A stretch of DNA of 64,000 nt, from NCBI RefSeq assembly GCF_023973145.1, contig NZ_CP099546.1, positions 1,364,001 through 1,428,000 of the forward strand, written 5' to 3'. Numbering within the stretch: position 1 is the stretch's first letter; each line of letters starts with the position of its first letter. The stretch comes from Natronosalvus vescus. GTDB lineage: Archaea; Halobacteriota; Halobacteria; Halobacteriales; Natrialbaceae. Below, piece by piece: positions 18,178-26,621 of this stretch. The position numbers were made by a program, and so were the translations under genes. A model generated the notes under the pieces. It was not told the DNA's origin and made no database searches. It was given only the letters and a program-made list of their open reading frames with translations.

Positions 18178-18356
18178 GACGACCGACAGCGGCGATGCTA
18201 CCGCTGACGGCCGGTACAGCTAGTGTTAGACGATCTGCCAGAACCTGCGTCGGTGCTCGAGCCCCCACTCCCGCGCGGCCAGTGTTCCTTCGAGGACCGA
18301 TGGTTGTTGAGTCAACCGCTAGCTGCAGGCTCGAAGCGATCGGATCTGAAAACGCG

Positions 18357-19520
18357 TTACCGCAAACAGGCAGCGACGACCTCGAGCATCGCCTCCCCTT
18401 TCACCTCGTCGGCGAACAGCGGCACCCGCCGGACGTCGGTACCCCGAAAGAGCTCCTGGGCTTCCATGAGCGCGTTTTGCTGGACGTCCCAGCGACGCTG
18501 ACAGAACGCACAGGACTCGAGGTCGGGCTGGAGGAACTCGCCCTCTACGTCGTCGGTCACCTCCGCGAGTGGCTCCATCACGCGGTTGACGACGACGGTG
18601 CCGACGGGAATCTCGAACTCCTCGAGCTGACTGCGCAGGCGCTTCGATTCGAGCACGCTCATCTCCTCGGGCACCATGACGATCCGGAAGTCGGTACGCT
18701 CGGGGTCGCGGAGGACGGCTCGGAGGCGCTCGATGCGCGCTCTGAGCACCTCGAGATCTTCCATACCGTCGGGTTCTTCGTCCATCGGGCCGCCGAACAT
18801 TCCTTTGAGGCCATCGACCATGCTGCCGACGCGCTGGCGGAAGCTGATGATTCGCCCCATCATCGTGTCCATGATCTCCGGGAGCTGGAGCAGTCGGAGG
18901 GTGTGGCCCGTGGGTGCCGTGTCGACGACGACACGATCGAACCGATCGTCGTCGAGGTACTCGAGGAGGGTTTGCATCGCGACGGCCTCGTCGGAGCCGG
19001 GCATGGCGCCGCCGAAGAGCATCTCCATCGGGGACTCCTCGCCCATGAACTGGCCGAGGCCTCCCAGGGCGTCCGGCCCGCCTTCGGCCGCGAACGCGGC
19101 CTGCCCCTCCTCGAGGGCCGCGTCGGGGTCGATCTCGGCGGCGTAGAGTGGGATCTCGTCGTCCAGTGGCTCCGGTTTCGGACCGATGTCGGTCTCGAAA
19201 GTGTCGGAGAGGGAGTGTGCGGGGTCGGTGGAGACGACGAGCGTCCGCGTTCCGCGGCGAGCGCTGTCCAGCGCGGTGGCAGCCGCCATCGTCGTCTTGC
19301 CGACGCCACCTTTCCCGCCGTAGAGGACGTACGACGGGCCGTCGACGGGGTCGTCCGTGGGTTCGACGTCGATCGTCTGACGATCCTCGTCTGCGTCTTG
19401 TACGGGGTCGGCCGGGCCGTCGTCGACGGAATCCGTCGGCGTTACTTCGATCGTGTTGGTTTCGCCCGTCGCCTCGGCTTCCGCCTCTTCGTCGACGGGA
19501 TCGACCTCGAGTCCGCTCAT
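18357..19520 (-). CDS. ArsA/Get3 (TRC40) family ATPase
   Basis: 387 residues. About 60 acidic, disordered residues precede the deviant Walker A GGKGGVGKTT (68-77). Switch motifs follow: VVSTDPAHSLSD and VVDTAPTGHTLRLLQLP. A CxxC (Cys337, Cys340) near the end is the zinc-binding pair of Get3 homologues. A Met/Gly-rich stretch (MLFGGAMPG, MKGMFGGPM-like) lies in the client-binding part. One ATPase domain means it acts as a homodimer. It probably targets tail-anchored membrane proteins; no arsenite pump is present, so an arsenic role is less likely. ATG 19520 is taken because upstream sequence lacks coding character. Confidence 0.82.
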   Translation of the reverse strand: MSGLEVDPVDEEAEAEATGETNTIEVTPTDSVDDGPADPVQDADEDRQTIDVEPTDDPVDGPSYVLYGGKGGVGKTTMAAATALDSARRGTRTLVVSTDPAHSLSDTFETDIGPKPEPLDDEIPLYAAEIDPDAALEEGQAAFAAEGGPDALGGLGQFMGEESPMEMLFGGAMPGSDEAVAMQTLLEYLDDDRFDRVVVDTAPTGHTLRLLQLPEIMDTMMGRIISFRQRVGSMVDGLKGMFGGPMDEEPDGMEDLEVLRARIERLRAVLRDPERTDFRIVMVPEEMSVLESKRLRSQLEEFEIPVGTVVVNRVMEPLAEVTDDVEGEFLQPDLESCAFCQRRWDVQQNALMEAQELFRGTDVRRVPLFADEVKGEAMLEVVAACLR

Positions 19521-19612
19521 GTCGGCAGGTAGCGGATGAAGCCCTGAGTACCCGTCGGTTGGGGAGCCTCGAACATCGCTAGATTGATAAAAAGTTCGGG
19601 CGATGGTTCGGT

Positions 19613-19795
19613 ATGCTCGCTGAACTATTCCTCTCACTGTTGGCATCGTTCATCTTCCTCGTGGCAGCCGTGTACGTGGGAACGACGATGGCGCTCCGCG
19701 GGTTCTTCGGGCCCCAGTACCTCGAGGACAGGTCGTTCTCGATCGAGTATGCGGGGGCGGATTCCGAGCGGGACGACGAACCGTCCCGAGCGTGA
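19613..19795 (+). CDS. Small membrane protein (60 aa)
   Basis: One long N-terminal hydrophobic helix (MLAELFLSLLASFIFLVAAV) is followed by GTTMALRGFFGPQYLEDRS and an acidic tail. It is divergent from the ArsA-family ATPase gene and convergent with the aminotransferase gene, with a stop only 15 bases from the latter's stop. TTGATAAAAAG at about 19585 could be its TATA region. Haloarchaeal genomes often carry such short proteins. No family is recognised. Confidence 0.55.
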   Translation: MLAELFLSLLASFIFLVAAVYVGTTMALRGFFGPQYLEDRSFSIEYAGADSERDDEPSRA

Positions 19796-19809
19796 TCAGC
19801 CGAGGCCGC

Positions 19810-20910
19810 TCACTCGAAATAGGCCGCCAGCCGATCGGCAGCCTCCTCGAGGCGCGGCGTCACCAGTGCGAAGCGAAGCCAGTCGTCGCGAGCGGTGCCG
19901 AACGCTTCGCCGGGCATGCCGGCCACGCCCGCCTCGTCGATCAGTCGCTCGACGTTCTCGAGAGTCCCCGGGTAGCCCTCGAAGCGAGCCATCACGTAAA
20001 ATGAGCCCTCGGGACGAGTGTACTCGGCACCGGCGGCCTCGAGCGCCGCGGTGAAGGAGTCGACGCGCTCGCGGAGGAGGTCGCGGTTGGCCTCGTAGTA
20101 CGCTGGTTCGGTCTCACGAAGCGCCTGCAAGACGGCGTACTGGGAGGGGTAGCTCCCGGCGACGTTCACCAGCATGTGGCGGCTCTTGGCGTTCTCGACG
20201 AGGTGGAGCGGGAAGATGGCGTAGCCGACCCGGAAGCCCGTGATCGCCATCGACTTCGAGAACGCGTTCGTGACGATCCGGTGGTCGGAGTCGACGGTGA
20301 GCGCGCTCGTGAACGTTCCCGAGAGGTCGTAGTGGTCGTACACCTCGTCGATCACCGCGATGGCGTCGTACTCCTCGGCGATGGCGACGAGTTCGCGCAC
20401 CGTCGATTCGGGATAGACCGCTCCAGTCGGGTTATTGGGGGTGTTCACGACGATGGCCGCCGTTTGCTCGTTCGCGACTTTTCGGACGTCTTCGGGGTCG
20501 AGTTGGCCGTCCGCAGCCGTCTCGACGAACCGGGGCGTCCCCCCGAGCATCGTCGTCTTGCCGGGGTAGTACGGGTAGACTGGATCGGTCAGAATGATCT
20601 CCTCTCCGGCGTCGCGCTCGAGCGCTCGCGCCATCGCGAGGTAGTTCGCCTCGCCGGCCCCGTTGGTGATGACGACCTGCTCGACGTCGACGCCGCGTCG
20701 GGCGGCGACCTCCTCTCGAAGCTCCCGCAATCCTTCGCTCGGCGGGTACTGGAAGTGGTCACTGTCCAGGTCGGCGTACTCGTGAAGCGCCTCCCGGAGC
20801 GCGGTCGGGGGCTCCCAGTCCGGGTTGCCGCTGACCATGTCGACGACGTCTCGATCCGCTCGAGCGGCGTAGCCCATCACGTGGAAAAACAGTGGCGTCT
20901 CGTACTCCAT
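19810..20910 (-). CDS. PLP-dependent class I/II aminotransferase
   Basis: 366 residues, fold type I. It shows VSGNPDWEPPTAL at the N-terminus, YPPSEGLRELREEVAARRG, NNPTGAVYPES with the conserved Asn-Pro, VIDEVYDHYDLSG, and the PLP Lys in NAFSKSMAITGFRVGYA. These are marks of the aspartate/aromatic aminotransferase superfamily (group I). The amino donor cannot be told; aspartate, alanine or aromatic acids are possible. ATG 20910 starts the conserved part; an earlier in-frame ATG 75 codons upstream is rejected as it would run through the promoter region of the divergent gene. Confidence 0.85.
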   Translation of the reverse strand: MEYETPLFFHVMGYAARADRDVVDMVSGNPDWEPPTALREALHEYADLDSDHFQYPPSEGLRELREEVAARRGVDVEQVVITNGAGEANYLAMARALERDAGEEIILTDPVYPYYPGKTTMLGGTPRFVETAADGQLDPEDVRKVANEQTAAIVVNTPNNPTGAVYPESTVRELVAIAEEYDAIAVIDEVYDHYDLSGTFTSALTVDSDHRIVTNAFSKSMAITGFRVGYAIFPLHLVENAKSRHMLVNVAGSYPSQYAVLQALRETEPAYYEANRDLLRERVDSFTAALEAAGAEYTRPEGSFYVMARFEGYPGTLENVERLIDEAGVAGMPGEAFGTARDDWLRFALVTPRLEEAADRLAAYFE

Positions 20911-21016
20911 GCCCGAGTGTGTGCGGGCCGCGGTCGTGATTCTTTCGTCCGTGCGCGTCGCGTTGAGTGGGGCGTGATTACGCAGGAGGATGGGGTGACC
21001 TGTGGTGTCGTAGAAC

Positions 21017-21472
21017 ATGCTTATGGCGAATGCCGTCCGAATGCGAGATATGCCCGCCGAAGCACCCGATGAGAGGACGACGGACGACAGCGCTGCCGGG
21101 TCACCCGAGACTGATGCGAATCTCGAGTCGCACATCAGGCGCTACTACGAGCGCGTCGACGCCGAGGATATCGAAGGCTTGCTCGAGCTGTTCGCCCCTG
21201 ACGTCACCTACTACCGACCGGGCCAGGACGTGATCGACGGGAAAGCCGACCTCCGGGCGTTCTACGAGGAGGGTCGCCCCCTCGAGGACGGCAGCCACGA
21301 CCTCGAGATGGTGCTCGTCGACCCGGATCGTCGAGCGGTTGCCGTTCGAGGTCGGTTTTCGGGCGTGCAGGGGGGCGAATCGGTCGAGTTTGGCTTCGCC
21401 GATCATCACGAGTTCGACGCAAACGGCCTGATCACGACCCGCCACACTTACACCGATCGAGATTCGGTGTGA
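21017..21472 (+). CDS. NTF2-like (SnoaL-type) protein
   Basis: 151 residues. The conserved part is an NTF2-like cone: a first helix (LESHIRRYYERVDAEDIEGLLELFAPDVTYYRPGQD), GKADLRAFYEEGRP, then strands with VAVRGRFSGVQGGESVEFGFADHHEFDANGLITTRHTY. Such folds act as small enzymes (isomerase, cyclase) or as ligand-binding pockets. No catalytic pair could be assigned. The start may instead be ATG 21050, which drops 11 residues. It follows the divergent aminotransferase gene. Confidence 0.7.
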   Translation: MLMANAVRMRDMPAEAPDERTTDDSAAGSPETDANLESHIRRYYERVDAEDIEGLLELFAPDVTYYRPGQDVIDGKADLRAFYEEGRPLEDGSHDLEMVLVDPDRRAVAVRGRFSGVQGGESVEFGFADHHEFDANGLITTRHTYTDRDSV

Positions 21473-21578
21473 TCGCCGTTCTTGCGCGGTCGCTCTCGAG
21501 TCGTTCGAGGCTGTTGGCCGCAACCGAATCATGACTTGAACCCGACGATTGACGACGGTGGGGGCCGTCGGGTGACCC

Positions 21579-22199
21579 ATGGACGACTCCAATAGCGCGA
21601 CCGGCGGAAACGAGTCACCGACCGATGGCTTGTCGACGCCGGCGAACCGATCCGCCACGGCGGACCTCGAGTCCGACCTCGAGACGGCTATCGACCTGGC
21701 GTCGTCGCTCGGCGACCGGCTTCGTGCGCGAGGAGACACGCTCGCCGTCGCCGAATCCTGCACCGGCGGGTTACTCGGTGGCGCCCTGACGGCCGTCCCG
21801 GGCTCGAGCGACTACTTCGAGAGCGGGCACACGGTCTACGCCTACGAGGCGAAACGCCGCCACCTGGCCGTCTCCCGGGAGTCCCTCGACGAACACGGTG
21901 CCGTCTCCGAAGCGGTCGCCCTCGAGATGGCCCGCGGCGTTCGGGACGTGGCCGACGTCACCTGGGGAGTGGCGATCACCGGGGTCGCCGGCCCGGGCGG
22001 TGGTTCCCCGGATGCGCCCGTTGGAACGGTGTACGTCGGCGTAGCGTACGCCGGCCCGTGGGGAACCGAATCTTCGTATGCACACGCACGTCGACATCAC
22101 TTCGACGGCGACCGACGCGCCGTTCGTCACCAGAGCGTGACCGTGGCACTCGAGGCCGTGGTCGAGGTGCTCGAGGACACACCAGACGAGTCGGCATAG
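21579..22199 (+). CDS. CinA C-terminal family protein (NMN amidohydrolase-like)
   Basis: 206 residues. After about 55 variable residues comes a complete CinA_C domain: LAVAESCTGGLLGGALTAVPGSSDYF, VYAYEAKRRHLAVS, GAVSEAVALEMARGVRDV and AITGVAGPGGGSPDAPVGTVYVG. PncC-type members hydrolyse nicotinamide mononucleotide to nicotinic acid mononucleotide in NAD recycling. Ser and Lys residues of the SCTGG region form the active site in that family. The N-terminal MoCF domain of full CinA is missing. It stands alone on the plus strand. Confidence 0.85.
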   Translation: MDDSNSATGGNESPTDGLSTPANRSATADLESDLETAIDLASSLGDRLRARGDTLAVAESCTGGLLGGALTAVPGSSDYFESGHTVYAYEAKRRHLAVSRESLDEHGAVSEAVALEMARGVRDVADVTWGVAITGVAGPGGGSPDAPVGTVYVGVAYAGPWGTESSYAHARRHHFDGDRRAVRHQSVTVALEAVVEVLEDTPDESA

Positions 22200-22214
22200 G
22201 AACCGTTCTGCCTA

Positions 22215-22250
22215 CAAAATGTATAGCGTAATACTACAAATACTGTATTT
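22215..22250 (+). promoter_or_regulatory. AT-rich inverted repeats upstream of the metal chaperone gene
   Basis: AAATAC-T-GTATTT (22238-22250) is a perfect 6-1-6 inverted repeat. A second, GTAT-6-ATAC, lies at 22221-22234. They sit about 130 bases before the HMA gene and just after the CinA gene. They are a candidate operator and could equally serve as an AT-rich promoter. Confidence 0.4.
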
Positions 22251-22381
22251 TGACTACGTCTGCGTTTCGTCAGCGATCCGCGCTATTGTCACGACACGGC
22301 TTTAGAATCAAAGGTACCTGGTCGGATAAATCGAACTCTGGAATGAGAAACTGGCAAAAGGCAGGAGGACGAACACAGAGT

Positions 22382-22579
22382 ATGGCACAAACCATTACGG
22401 TAACCGGTATGAGTTGTGGCGGCTGTGAATCGACGGTCGAATCGGCACTCGAGGAACTAGACGGCGTCTCCGCCGTCTCGGCGGACAACGAATCGGACAG
22501 CGTCACCGTCGAAGGCGACGCCGATACGGACGCCATCGTCGCCGCGATCGAAGACGCTGGCTACGAACCCGCCGTCTAA
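22382..22579 (+). CDS. Heavy-metal-associated (HMA) domain copper chaperone
   Basis: 65 residues forming a single ferredoxin-like HMA domain. It begins MAQTITVTGMSCGGCESTVE with the metal-binding MxCxxC loop. DGVSAVSADNESDSVTVEG and a closing AIEDAGYEPAV complete the beta-alpha-beta pattern. CopZ-type chaperones carry Cu(I) to P-type ATPases or regulators. No copper ATPase is in the window, although a CDF exporter follows 276 bases downstream. A GGAGG element lies about 17 bases before the ATG. The frame extends upstream without conservation. Confidence 0.88.
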   Translation: MAQTITVTGMSCGGCESTVESALEELDGVSAVSADNESDSVTVEGDADTDAIVAAIEDAGYEPAV

Positions 22580-22854
22580 GCGCGCCGTTTTGCAGCAGCA
22601 GACTGCACTTTCTTCGGATAAGTTTGTCGAGCACACAAATAGAGTGCGTCACTCGACCCTCGTACGGATCATTCGCTCGGTTCAGATCGCTGACTCGACC
22701 GTTTTCCGACGCCAATCCACTCAGCCCTCACCCACACGCCGGTCACGGGTCAGTATCGTTTCTCGATGGCCCTCCCACGGACTGCTCGAGCGAATTGCGG
22801 AAAGGGTGCGTGCATTCGGGAGAATTTAGGGGGTGACGTGACTAACGACTGGTA

Positions 22855-23811
22855 ATGGCGATATCCGAGCGACTCATCGTAATTCTCGTGGCGTTCGTTG
22901 CCAACGTCGCCCTCGCGTCCCTCAAATTCGTCGCCTTTCTGCTCACCGGCAGTCCGTCCATGCTGGCGGAAACGTACCACTCCATTTCGGACACCGGCAA
23001 TCAAATTCTCCTGCTCGTCGGGCTCTACTACAGCCGAAAACAGGCCGACAGTCGTCATCCCTTCGGGTACGGGAAAGCGAGTTTCTTCTACGCCTTTCTC
23101 GTGTCAGTGCTCCTGTTCGCCATTGCGGGCTGGGAGAGCCTCAAACACGGCGTTGGTACCCTCCAGCACGGTGCCGTCCTGGCCAGCGGAACTGTAACGA
23201 TCGGCGAATGGTCGTTCCCTGCGGTGTCTCTTGCCTACCTCGTGCTGGTTGCCACGATCATCATAGAAGGGTTCTCCTACTGGCGAGCGCGTGTCGCCCT
23301 CGAGGAGGAGGCCGAAACGCGTGGTTGGCAAAGTTTCAGGGAGGCGTTCGCGAAGACGAGCGATACGCCCGTGCTCGCCGTCCTCACCGAAAATGCAGTC
23401 GCCGTCGCAGGTGGGGCAATCGCGCTCGTCGCCATCGTCCTCTCACAGGTGACTGGAAACCCGGTGTTCGACGCGCTCGGCGCGGTACTCATCGGCCTCC
23501 TGTTGATGGGGTTCGCCCTCGCGCTCGGCATCGAGAACAAACGTCTGTTGATCGGCGAAGGATTGTCCAGGCGCCACCTGGAGCCACTCGAGTCCATCGT
23601 GAACGGCCATCCGGGCGTCGTCGACGTACCCGAACTGCGAACCGTCTACTTCGGCCCGGATAGCGTCCTCGTGACCGCGGACGTGGCGTTCGATCCCGAC
23701 CTGGATACCGAGGAGATCGACGCTCGCATCACCGAGATCGAAACGGCGCTCATCGATCAGGAGCCGTTAATCGAAAAGGTCTACATCGAACCGGAAATCG
23801 TCGCGGAGTGA
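22855..23811 (+). CDS. Cation diffusion facilitator (CDF) transporter
   Basis: 318 residues with six membrane helices. Helix 2 carries the metal site AETYHSISDTGNQ (His42, Asp46). HPFGYGKASFFYAFLVS follows, and helix 5 carries the ENAVAVAGG region in place of the more usual HDxxD. A cytoplasmic C-terminal domain with IDARITEIETAL ends the protein. CDF proteins export Zn2+, Co2+, Ni2+ or Mn2+ against protons. The altered helix 5 site leaves the metal open. A TTTAGGG element 28 bases before the ATG may be the TATA box. The gene is convergent with the end of the ABC operon. Confidence 0.85.
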   Translation: MAISERLIVILVAFVANVALASLKFVAFLLTGSPSMLAETYHSISDTGNQILLLVGLYYSRKQADSRHPFGYGKASFFYAFLVSVLLFAIAGWESLKHGVGTLQHGAVLASGTVTIGEWSFPAVSLAYLVLVATIIIEGFSYWRARVALEEEAETRGWQSFREAFAKTSDTPVLAVLTENAVAVAGGAIALVAIVLSQVTGNPVFDALGAVLIGLLLMGFALALGIENKRLLIGEGLSRRHLEPLESIVNGHPGVVDVPELRTVYFGPDSVLVTADVAFDPDLDTEEIDARITEIETALIDQEPLIEKVYIEPEIVAE

Positions 23812-23888
23812 ACCATCACCTCGGTAGAGAGCCAAACCGTTCGGCTTCGAGCCAGCGCGACTCCACAGTGAGTCGGTGGGCGGTCGAA

Positions 23889-24500
23889 TCAGCGGTCGAC
23901 CGGATCCCGAATCCAGTTGTAACACCGGTACGTTTCGGGCCCCTTCTCGCCCGTGAGCATCTCGAGCGGAATGAACCCCTCGCCACCGCGAGCGCCCGCC
24001 TGTCGTTCGTCCGGATCGTCCGAATACGTCATCAACTTCGCTTTTAGTGAGAACGTCACCTCGAGGGTACCGGTGTGATTCTCGTCCGGCTCGAAGGACA
24101 TCGAGACGTCGCCCCCGCCGACGCCGAAGATAGCCGCATCGGTCGGCGTCGAGACGCCCACGTCGTGGCTGGCGAGGCCACCCGAGAGTTCCTCGAGCCA
24201 CGCCTGCATCTCCTCGCGACCGAGCGATTGCTCGAGGTCGAACCCGCCGTCGTCGGCCATCTTTCCGTCCTCGAACTCGAAGTCGGGGTAGACCAGTTTT
24301 TCGTCGGGGAGGACGTGCGACGCCGTTTCCGGATCGGGCTGGTGGTCGGGTACCTCGAGTTCGTCGCTGATGGTCGATCGGGTGGGCTGTTCCGGGTTCT
24401 GCTCTGGACACGCCTCGTCGGCGTCCACAGACGAGTTGCCGTCGGATACGTCTGAGGAGGGGCTGTCGTCGGCTACGTCGGAGTCGGTATTTTGCGTCAT
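23889..24500 (-). CDS. Uncharacterised acidic protein at the end of the ABC operon
   Basis: 203 residues. The first 85 are acidic and disordered, with one Cys (ADEACPEQNP). The rest is a compact domain: EEMQAWLEELSGGLASHDVGV (helix), AAIFGVGGGDVSMSFEPDE, TGTLEVTFSLKAKLMTYSD (strands), ending in ETYRCYNWIRDPVDR. The helix-then-strands order recalls the haloarchaeal amphi-Trp proteins, a weak resemblance only. Its ATG overlaps the stop of the second ATPase gene by four bases (ATGA), so it is translationally coupled to the transporter and may serve it. Confidence 0.6.
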   Translation of the reverse strand: MTQNTDSDVADDSPSSDVSDGNSSVDADEACPEQNPEQPTRSTISDELEVPDHQPDPETASHVLPDEKLVYPDFEFEDGKMADDGGFDLEQSLGREEMQAWLEELSGGLASHDVGVSTPTDAAIFGVGGGDVSMSFEPDENHTGTLEVTFSLKAKLMTYSDDPDERQAGARGGEGFIPLEMLTGEKGPETYRCYNWIRDPVDR

Positions 24501-25552
24501 GGGGTCTGAACTCCGTCCTGTTCGGTACGTACACGTTCTGCGAAGTGACACTTGGACGCACTGGTTTCGACGTCCACGGCCGGTGGCACCTCACTCCGAC
24601 ACCGATCTTCGGCGATGGGACACCGCGTGTGGAACACGCAGCCACTCGGCGGATCCACGGGGCTCGGCACGTCGCCCTCGAGCACGAAAGCGTCGAGAAC
24701 CGACGTGGTCGGATCCGTGTCCGGAATCGCCTCGAGCAGCGCCTTCGTGTACGGGTGTGCTGGCGTCTCGAAGAGCGGTTCGGCCGATCCGACTTCCATC
24801 AACTCGCCCAGGTACATCACCGCGATTCGGTCGGCGATGTGTTTGACGACGCTCAGGTCGTGGCTGATGATGACGTACGTGAGACCGAGTTCACGCTGTA
24901 ATCGCATCAGTAGGTTGATGATGCTTCCTTTCACCGAGACGTCGAGTGCTGAGACCGGTTCGTCGAGTATCAGGACGCGTGGCTCCGTGGCGATCGCCCT
25001 GGCGATCGCCACGCGCTGAGCCTGGCCACCGGAGAGTTCGTGTGCGTATCGATCCGCGTACCGCTCCGAGAGGTTCACCAACTCGAGTAACTCTGCGATG
25101 CGCTGCTGGCGCTCGGTACGGCCGTCCCCCTGCGTCTTGAGCGGTTCGGCGATCGCTTGGCGCACGGTCAGCCGAGGATCGATACTCGATTTCGCGTTCT
25201 GGAAGATAACGCCGACGTCGGCGAGCAACTCCGGCGACCGACGCGTCACCGAACGAACTTCTTCACCGTTGATTCGTACTGTCCCCTGCGTAGCGGTGTG
25301 CAAACCGGTGATCAGGTTCGCGAGCGTCGACTTCCCGCTGCCACTCTCCCCGACGATTCCGAGTGTCTCACCCTCGTACGCCGTGAGCGAGACGTTCGAA
25401 ACGGCTGTTATCGTCGTCCGCGTGCCCATGAGTCGGTCGAGCAGCGAATCCTCGAGTGCGAACTCTTTCGAGACGTTCTCGAGTTCGATGACGGCCGGTG
25501 GTTCACGACCCTCGTCACGCCCGTCGCTCACGTGCCTGGAGTGGGAACTCAT
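24497..25552 (-). CDS. Peptide/nickel ABC transporter ATPase (DppF/NikE type)
   Basis: 351 residues. It carries Walker A GESGSGKST, the Q loop FQNAKSSIDPRL, signature LSGGQAQR, Walker B RVLILDEPVSALD and the switch His in IISHDLSVVKHI. The C-terminal oligopeptide-transporter extension follows, with SGCVFHTRCPIAEDRCRSE and more Cys. This subfamily powers Dpp, Opp and Nik importers. ATG 25552 overlaps the stop of the first ATPase gene (ATGA). A 25-residue hydrophilic N-terminus precedes the ABC domain. Confidence 0.9.
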   Translation of the reverse strand: MSSHSRHVSDGRDEGREPPAVIELENVSKEFALEDSLLDRLMGTRTTITAVSNVSLTAYEGETLGIVGESGSGKSTLANLITGLHTATQGTVRINGEEVRSVTRRSPELLADVGVIFQNAKSSIDPRLTVRQAIAEPLKTQGDGRTERQQRIAELLELVNLSERYADRYAHELSGGQAQRVAIARAIATEPRVLILDEPVSALDVSVKGSIINLLMRLQRELGLTYVIISHDLSVVKHIADRIAVMYLGELMEVGSAEPLFETPAHPYTKALLEAIPDTDPTTSVLDAFVLEGDVPSPVDPPSGCVFHTRCPIAEDRCRSEVPPAVDVETSASKCHFAERVRTEQDGVQTP

Positions 25553-26619
25553 TGTCCCCCTCCTGTGTTGGAAGAGTGTGCGGCGGTCTCTCCGTCGTTG
25601 ACACGCTGCAGTTCACAGCACTTCGCCTGGTGACTCTCACCGCAGTCGACGGTCGGCATGTCTCCACTCCAGCACACCTCGTGTGCGTAGTCACACCGTG
25701 ATGCGAACGGACAGCCGCTGATCCCACCGAGTTGTGCGGGTACCTGTCCCTCGATCGTCTCCAGTTTCTCTTTGCGTGGAGTCTCTTGAGGCATACACTC
25801 GAGCAGGGCCTGCGTGTAGGGGTGCTGTGGATTGCGTATGATCTGTTCGACCGGACCGTGCTCCATTATCTCACCGCCGTACATCACGATCACGCGATCG
25901 CAAATGTCGGCGACGACGCCCAGGTCGTGGGTGATCATCACGACTGACATGCCGTGCTCTTCGCGAAGTCGGGCGATGATCTTGAGGATCTGGGCCTGAA
26001 TCGTGACGTCGAGAGCGGTGGTTGGCTCGTCGGCGATCAACAGATCCGGTTCGCTCGCGAGCGCGATTGCCAGCATGGCTCGCTGACGCATCCCTCCGGA
26101 GAACTCGTGGGGGTAGGCGTCGAGGCGCTCGGCCGGGTTTGGAATGCCGACTTCTTCCATTAACTCGACGACTCGATCGCGCTTTTTGCGCCAGTCCGTC
26201 CGATCGTGGAAGAACGGGATCCGGAGGTACTCACGGAGCGTTTGCGCCTCAGGGTTGTCGTGGACTTTCAGGGATTCGACGATCTGTTCGCTCACCGTGA
26301 AGACGGGATTGAGCGTCGTCATCGGATCCTGAAACACCATCGAGAGTCCGCTGCCCCTGAGCTGGCGGATCTCGCGGTCGGTCGCGGTCGTCAGTTCCGT
26401 TCCCTGAAACCGAATCGACCCCTCGACGATCCGGCCGGGATCCTCGAGTCGCATCGTCGAGAGCGCGGTGACGGATTTCCCGCTCCCGCTCTCGCCGACG
26501 ATGCCGACGATTTCGCCGGGTTCGATCTCGAAACTCACGCCGTTTACGGCGTGAACGGTACCGTCGTACGTGTCGAAGTGCGTGTGCAGGTTGTCGACCG
26601 AAAGCAGTGGTTCTGTCAT
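25549..26619 (-). CDS. Peptide/nickel ABC transporter ATPase (DppD/NikD type)
   Basis: 356 residues. Walker A is GESGSGKSV, signature FSGGMRQR, Walker B LLIADEPTTALD and switch His MITHDLGVV. The C-terminal oligo_HPY region has several Cys (SGCPFASRCDYAHEVC, MPTVDCGES, AKCCEL), which in related proteins bind a metal cluster. The start lies 2 bases after the permease stop. Two ATPases, two permeases and one binding protein make a complete type I importer. Confidence 0.9.
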   Translation of the reverse strand: MTEPLLSVDNLHTHFDTYDGTVHAVNGVSFEIEPGEIVGIVGESGSGKSVTALSTMRLEDPGRIVEGSIRFQGTELTTATDREIRQLRGSGLSMVFQDPMTTLNPVFTVSEQIVESLKVHDNPEAQTLREYLRIPFFHDRTDWRKKRDRVVELMEEVGIPNPAERLDAYPHEFSGGMRQRAMLAIALASEPDLLIADEPTTALDVTIQAQILKIIARLREEHGMSVVMITHDLGVVADICDRVIVMYGGEIMEHGPVEQIIRNPQHPYTQALLECMPQETPRKEKLETIEGQVPAQLGGISGCPFASRCDYAHEVCWSGDMPTVDCGESHQAKCCELQRVNDGETAAHSSNTGGGQ

Positions 26620-26621
26620 CG

